Origin: Symbiobacteriaceae bacterium
Lineage (GTDB): Bacteria; Bacillota; JAAYKD01; WRDA01
DNA: 9,173 nucleotides
Direction: 5' to 3'
NCBI GenBank assembly: GCA_009783675.1
Contig: WRDA01000041.1
Location: 1-9,173, forward strand
Positions 6,451 to 9,173 of the stretch are shown here, piece by piece. The position numbers and the translations under genes are program-made. Under the pieces are notes generated by a model. It was not told the DNA's origin. It made no database searches and saw nothing but the letters and a program-made list of their open reading frames with translations. The first letter of the stretch is position 1, and the number at the start of each line of letters is the position of its first letter.

Positions 6451-7254
6451 CTACATCAGTGAACTGATATACAGTTCCACAGAAGAGATCGTGCGTCCGG
6501 TGGCTGCCCGAATACGCTCCGTAACCAGATCCTGAATACCCTGGAGTAGCAGCAGATCCAGCCCTTCGACTGTGCTGGCAAGATCCAGGACCAGGGTAAG
6601 ACTATGTTTTTGCTGCAGAGAGGCATTATTCAGGCGATAGAAGGGAGAACCCCCCTCGGAGATGACTCTCTCGATCAATGGCTGAACCATCGGTAACTGG
6701 AAGGCGAGACCGGAATCGCTGGCGAAGGGCGGCTTAACCTGGGTTCTCTCCAGGATCCGCTCTTCCTTGGAGCTTCGCCGCATGCTATCGAGAACATCGG
6801 TCAGGGTCACAGGGATCTTACGTCTGACCTCGGTGTGGGTAACCGGGATGACATGGGTTCCCTGATCATGACGCTGGTTTCTGGCCAACTGCATTTCTTC
6901 TTCCGAAGCCAGATCGCCGATATCGATCACGCGCTCCGGCGGAGTTAGCAGCAAGGCATCGCAGATTCTTTTGATCATGGCACGGGATGTCCCCAGAATC
7001 AATAGTTTTTCCGGCATCAGGCGACCAAGCTCCTGGCGCACTTCCTCGGCATGCACCCCATCCTCAAAGATAGCCCGCCGCACCGCAGCCATGCGGCTTT
7101 GCTCCGCCTTCGCCGAGCGACCGGCCAGTATCCTGTTGCCTGATATCAGCAGTCCGTCATCGATAATCGCCGTCACCTGCAGCTCTCTGGCCAGGGTCAC
7201 TGCCCGGTGACTCTTGCCCGTTCCGCTGCTTCCGATCAGTCCAATTACTTCCAT
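6451..7254 (-). CDS. Unrecognised P-loop NTPase with a C-terminal Asp23/Gls24-like segment
   Basis: I cannot give this 267-residue protein a gene name. It opens with a textbook Walker A (GSSGTGKS, 8-15) after a hydrophobic strand, then a helix, a second strand and an Asp-Asp pair (IIDDG, 30-34). That layout recalls HPr-kinase-like and small-molecule-kinase P-loop proteins, but no HPr kinase signature is visible. No canonical Walker B (four hydrophobic residues then DE) is seen; KLLILGTS (83-90) and VIDIGD (109-114) are candidate core strands. Residues 135-160 are basic (VTHTEVRRKIP). The last 50 residues (LTLVLDLASTVEGLDLLLLQ, then VTERIRAATGRTISSVELYI) match the pattern of the C-terminal half of Asp23/Gls24 proteins, which act in envelope stress. 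There is no membrane segment, so it is probably cytoplasmic. The start lies one base after the sepM stop, with AAAGGG about 11 bases upstream, suggesting coupling to sepM. The fold call is firm; the role is open. Confidence 0.85.
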   Translation of the reverse strand: MEVIGLIGSSGTGKSHRAVTLARELQVTAIIDDGLLISGNRILAGRSAKAEQSRMAAVRRAIFEDGVHAEEVRQELGRLMPEKLLILGTSRAMIKRICDALLLTPPERVIDIGDLASEEEMQLARNQRHDQGTHVIPVTHTEVRRKIPVTLTDVLDSMRRSSKEERILERTQVKPPFASDSGLAFQLPMVQPLIERVISEGGSPFYRLNNASLQQKHSLTLVLDLASTVEGLDLLLLQGIQDLVTERIRAATGRTISSVELYISSLM

Positions 7255-7255
7255 G

Positions 7256-8269
7256 TCACTTTAGTCCCTTTAGAAAGACCAGCGCGGCTTCTAAAGACCC
7301 GATCTCGATGACTGGGATTCTGTCGCCGGCTGCACTGAGAGCTTCCTGATAGTTGGCGCGGGGAGCAAGAAAATAGTCGGCTCCGTTATGCAGGGCACCA
7401 AGCACCTTCTGACGTATGCCACCGATGGCTCCTACATTGCCATACAGATCCACGGTTCCAGTGCCGGCAATGCGCATCCCGGCAGCGAGATCGTCATTCG
7501 AGAGCTGGTTGATTATCTCCAGGGTCATCATTAAGCCAGCCGAGGCGCCACCAATATCTTCGGAGAGGACGTTGATTTCCAGAGGTAGCTCCAGGCGCCA
7601 ATTGACATTCGAGACTGTCACCCCGATGGCACCTATCTGAGGATCATCGAGTCGAGGTACGAGTTCGATGTGCAGGCGCAACTCCCTGTCTCCGCGTAGG
7701 ATGACCAGAGTCACCATCTCTCCCGGGGTTCTGGTACGCAGTAGCGCCGTCAGCTGGGTATTGACGCTGATGGCATTATCCTCACAAGCTACGATGATAT
7801 CTCCCGCATGAAGAATACCCTCCGATCGATTGCCCTCAGTAAACCCTAAGATTCTCACGCCATCGCTCATCTCGGCTACTTCATAACCACAGTGACGCAG
7901 CGCCAGACCAGTGGCTACCTCCTGGCTGTTTAACATGCTCTGCAGCATTTGCTGTTGATACTCCTCCTCACTGAGAGAAGCGGGGCGTACCTGAGCCAGA
8001 GGATAGATGTCATTTTCGGGAATAAAGACCGCACGTAAAAAGAGGGGAATATTCGCATGCTGGCTTAAGACCACAGTCATCAGGAAATCACCATCACTCT
8101 GGTGACCGTCCGGAACCTCGATCATTTCACTGAGGACATAGACGTTACCTGGCATATAGATAATGTAGTTTATGGGCATGGAAAAGAGGACGAAGACCAG
8201 CAGCGCAAAGACAGCATAATAGGCTAAATAGCGCAGTGGTGATCTGCGCGGCATGCTAATCATCTGCAT
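7256..8269 (-). CDS. sepM: Membrane-anchored PDZ-Lon serine protease of the SepM/YlbL family
   Basis: This 337-residue protein has one N-terminal membrane segment (about 14-36, after basic RRSPLR), a PDZ domain (about 138-205; GNRSEGILHAGDIIVACEDN) and a C-terminal Lon-type S16 protease domain. By family topology the PDZ and protease domains face outside. The catalytic serine is S243 in GGASAGLMM, where the family often has GGPSAG, and the lysine is K288 in IGGIRQK. It has no ATPase domain, unlike Lon. Known relatives process the competence peptide in Streptococcus mutans (SepM) and, in B. subtilis (YlbL), help remove the division inhibitor YneA during recovery from DNA damage. The substrate here is unknown. 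The start at 8269 is chosen because AAGGGGGGAG lies five bases upstream and because it forms a TGATG junction with the rsmD stop. M3 and M6 are less well placed. Confidence 0.93.
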   Translation of the reverse strand: MQMISMPRRSPLRYLAYYAVFALLVFVLFSMPINYIIYMPGNVYVLSEMIEVPDGHQSDGDFLMTVVLSQHANIPLFLRAVFIPENDIYPLAQVRPASLSEEEYQQQMLQSMLNSQEVATGLALRHCGYEVAEMSDGVRILGFTEGNRSEGILHAGDIIVACEDNAISVNTQLTALLRTRTPGEMVTLVILRGDRELRLHIELVPRLDDPQIGAIGVTVSNVNWRLELPLEINVLSEDIGGASAGLMMTLEIINQLSNDDLAAGMRIAGTGTVDLYGNVGAIGGIRQKVLGALHNGADYFLAPRANYQEALSAAGDRIPVIEIGSLEAALVFLKGLK

Positions 8270-8841
8270 CAGGACTCCCCCCTTGAAGATGATAGTCCGA
8301 TTTGTAAAAAGGTTACGGCGGTTCTGCTGTAAGACACTCTGCGATAAGAGCGTAACTGGCCATACACGCCTGATATATCGGTATCCTTGTGGTGTTCGAC
8401 GACAATGATGGCCTCAGGGGTTAACCAACCGACACTTCCCAAGCGAGTAAGAATCGGCTCATACAGATCGCTGTGATATGGTGGATCACAGAAGACCAGG
8501 CTTACTTTTTGCTTTGGCTGCCAGGATGCAAGCCTTCGCAGGGCATCTCCAGCCAGTACTTCACTGACGGCGAGAAGCTTACAATCCTGAAGATTCTTCT
8601 CCAAAGCCGTCAATGCACGACGATCTTCCTCCATGAAGGTTGCCCTGGTCGCTCCTCGAGAGAGAGCCTCGATGCCCAGAGCACCACTCCCGGCACAAAT
8701 ATCCAATACTACCGCTTCTGCAAGAGAACCCTGCAGGATGTTGAAGATCATCCCCTTGAGCATACCGGTGGTGGGTCTGGTGCTGACTCCCGGGACGGTC
8801 GCCAGGTTCCTGCCCTTACATATACCGCTGATTACCCTCAT
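8269..8841 (-). CDS. rsmD: 16S rRNA (guanine(966)-N(2))-methyltransferase RsmD
   Basis: This 190-residue protein matches RsmD in length and layout. The family uses S-adenosylmethionine to methylate N2 of G966 in 16S rRNA within the small subunit. Visible are the N-terminal MRVISGICKGRNL, the RPTTGMLKGMIFNIL segment (22-36), the SAM-binding motif I VLDICAGSGALGIEALSRGA (45-64), acidic residues in the second strand (EED, 71-73), and the catalytic motif IV DPPY (119-122), typical of N2-guanine or N6-adenine methylation. The start is the only sensible one: MRVISG is the family N-terminus. It lacks a clear Shine-Dalgarno sequence, but its ATG overlaps the recG TGA (ATGA), so translation is probably coupled. 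In Bacillus, coaD follows rsmD; here sepM follows directly with a one-base overlap. Confidence 0.96.
   Translation of the reverse strand: MRVISGICKGRNLATVPGVSTRPTTGMLKGMIFNILQGSLAEAVVLDICAGSGALGIEALSRGATRATFMEEDRRALTALEKNLQDCKLLAVSEVLAGDALRRLASWQPKQKVSLVFCDPPYHSDLYEPILTRLGSVGWLTPEAIIVVEHHKDTDISGVYGQLRSYRRVSYSRTAVTFLQIGLSSSRGES
8275..8284 (-). promoter_or_regulatory. Shine-Dalgarno sequence of sepM inside the rsmD 3' end
   Basis: AAGGGGGGAG on the minus strand, ending five bases before the ATG at 8269. It lies wholly within the rsmD coding sequence and favours M1 over the nearby in-frame methionines M3 and M6. Confidence 0.6.
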
Positions 8842-9173
8842 GACGCTGCGCCATAATTCAAAGCGGTCACAATCGCCGATAGCTGCTCCCGGTCGAGTGC
8901 TGCCAAATAGGTCTCCAGCTCGGTCATCTCCTCTTCGAGTAAAGGCCAGGAGAGGGCGAAGGAGTCTGCAAAGCCACTCTGAGCCAGACCATACACCTCT
9001 CCAGGTCCCCGCAGTTCCAGATCGAGGCGAGCCAGCTCAAAACCGTCATCGCTGCTACACAGAGCTTCTAGTCTGGCGGCGGCTATGCTACCAGGAACTT
9101 CAGTGAGACCTTCCTGCAACTGCTCATACGAGGAATCTAAGAGCACGCAGTAGGATCTGAGGTTACCTCTACC
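8838..9173 (-). CDS. recG: ATP-dependent DNA helicase RecG, C-terminal fragment (5' end outside the window)
   Basis: Only the last 111 residues are present; the frame is open to the right edge. RecG remodels stalled replication forks and recombination intermediates such as Holliday junctions. The visible part starts GRGNLRSYCVLL, matching the end of helicase motif VI (GRxGRG followed by a Tyr-Cys-Leu strand). It continues with the RecG C-terminal signature RLEALCSSDDGFELARLDLE and LRGPGEVYGLAQSG, where the LRGPGE and QSG elements are highly diagnostic. The C-terminal helix (LLEEEMTELETYLAALD) is also usual. A GTG at 9146 is an internal valine codon, not a start. The TGA stop overlaps the rsmD ATG by four bases; recG upstream of rsmD is a common Bacillota order. 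Confidence 0.96.
   Translation of the reverse strand, partial: GRGNLRSYCVLLDSSYEQLQEGLTEVPGSIAAARLEALCSSDDGFELARLDLELRGPGEVYGLAQSGFADSFALSWPLLEEEMTELETYLAALDREQLSAIVTALNYGAAS

Noticed and set aside
8473..9106. Plus-strand open frames of 127 and 157 codons
   Set aside because: They overlap each other and lie antisense to rsmD and recG, whose motifs are unmistakable.

Overview
The window looks like a chromosomal housekeeping region of a Gram-positive-type bacterium, most likely Bacillota in the broad Clostridia sense. The reasons are a membrane-anchored PDZ-Lon protease of the SepM/YlbL type directly after rsmD, and a tig-clpX-lon-engB block like the Bacillus order tig-clpX-lonB-lonA-ysxC. I cannot name a genus. 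Almost everything is on the minus strand and densely packed. I see no insertion sequence, CRISPR array, tRNA, rRNA or phage gene.

Reading in the direction of transcription (right to left), the first block is recG (C-terminal end only), rsmD, sepM and an unrecognised P-loop protein. Their junctions are ATGA (4-base overlap), TGATG (1-base overlap) and TGA-C-ATG (1-base gap), so they are probably one translationally coupled unit. After a 105-base gap comes the proteostasis block: tig (trigger factor), an 88-base gap, clpX, an 18-base gap, lon, and engB, which overlaps lon by four bases. Trigger factor receives nascent chains, ClpX and Lon unfold and degrade proteins in the cytoplasm, SepM cleaves at the outer face of the membrane, and RsmD and EngB serve 30S and 50S ribosome maturation. 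The unit therefore covers protein production and quality control, headed by a DNA repair helicase.

At the left edge a plus-strand gene converges on engB. Only its C-terminal end is present: a membrane protein with two predicted membrane segments that I do not recognise. Each convergent gene appears to carry the other's intrinsic terminator. A strong minus-strand terminator lies at 141-164 inside the plus-strand gene, and a weaker plus-strand terminator-like hairpin lies at 472-502 inside the end of engB.

The least familiar item is the P-loop protein at 6451-7254. It has a clear N-terminal Walker A followed by an Asp-Asp pair, and a C-terminal segment that resembles an Asp23/Gls24 envelope-stress domain. 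Also notable are the absence of clpP, lonB and coaD from positions where related genomes often have them, and a long acidic tail on trigger factor. I did not find a convincing new defence or mobile system here.
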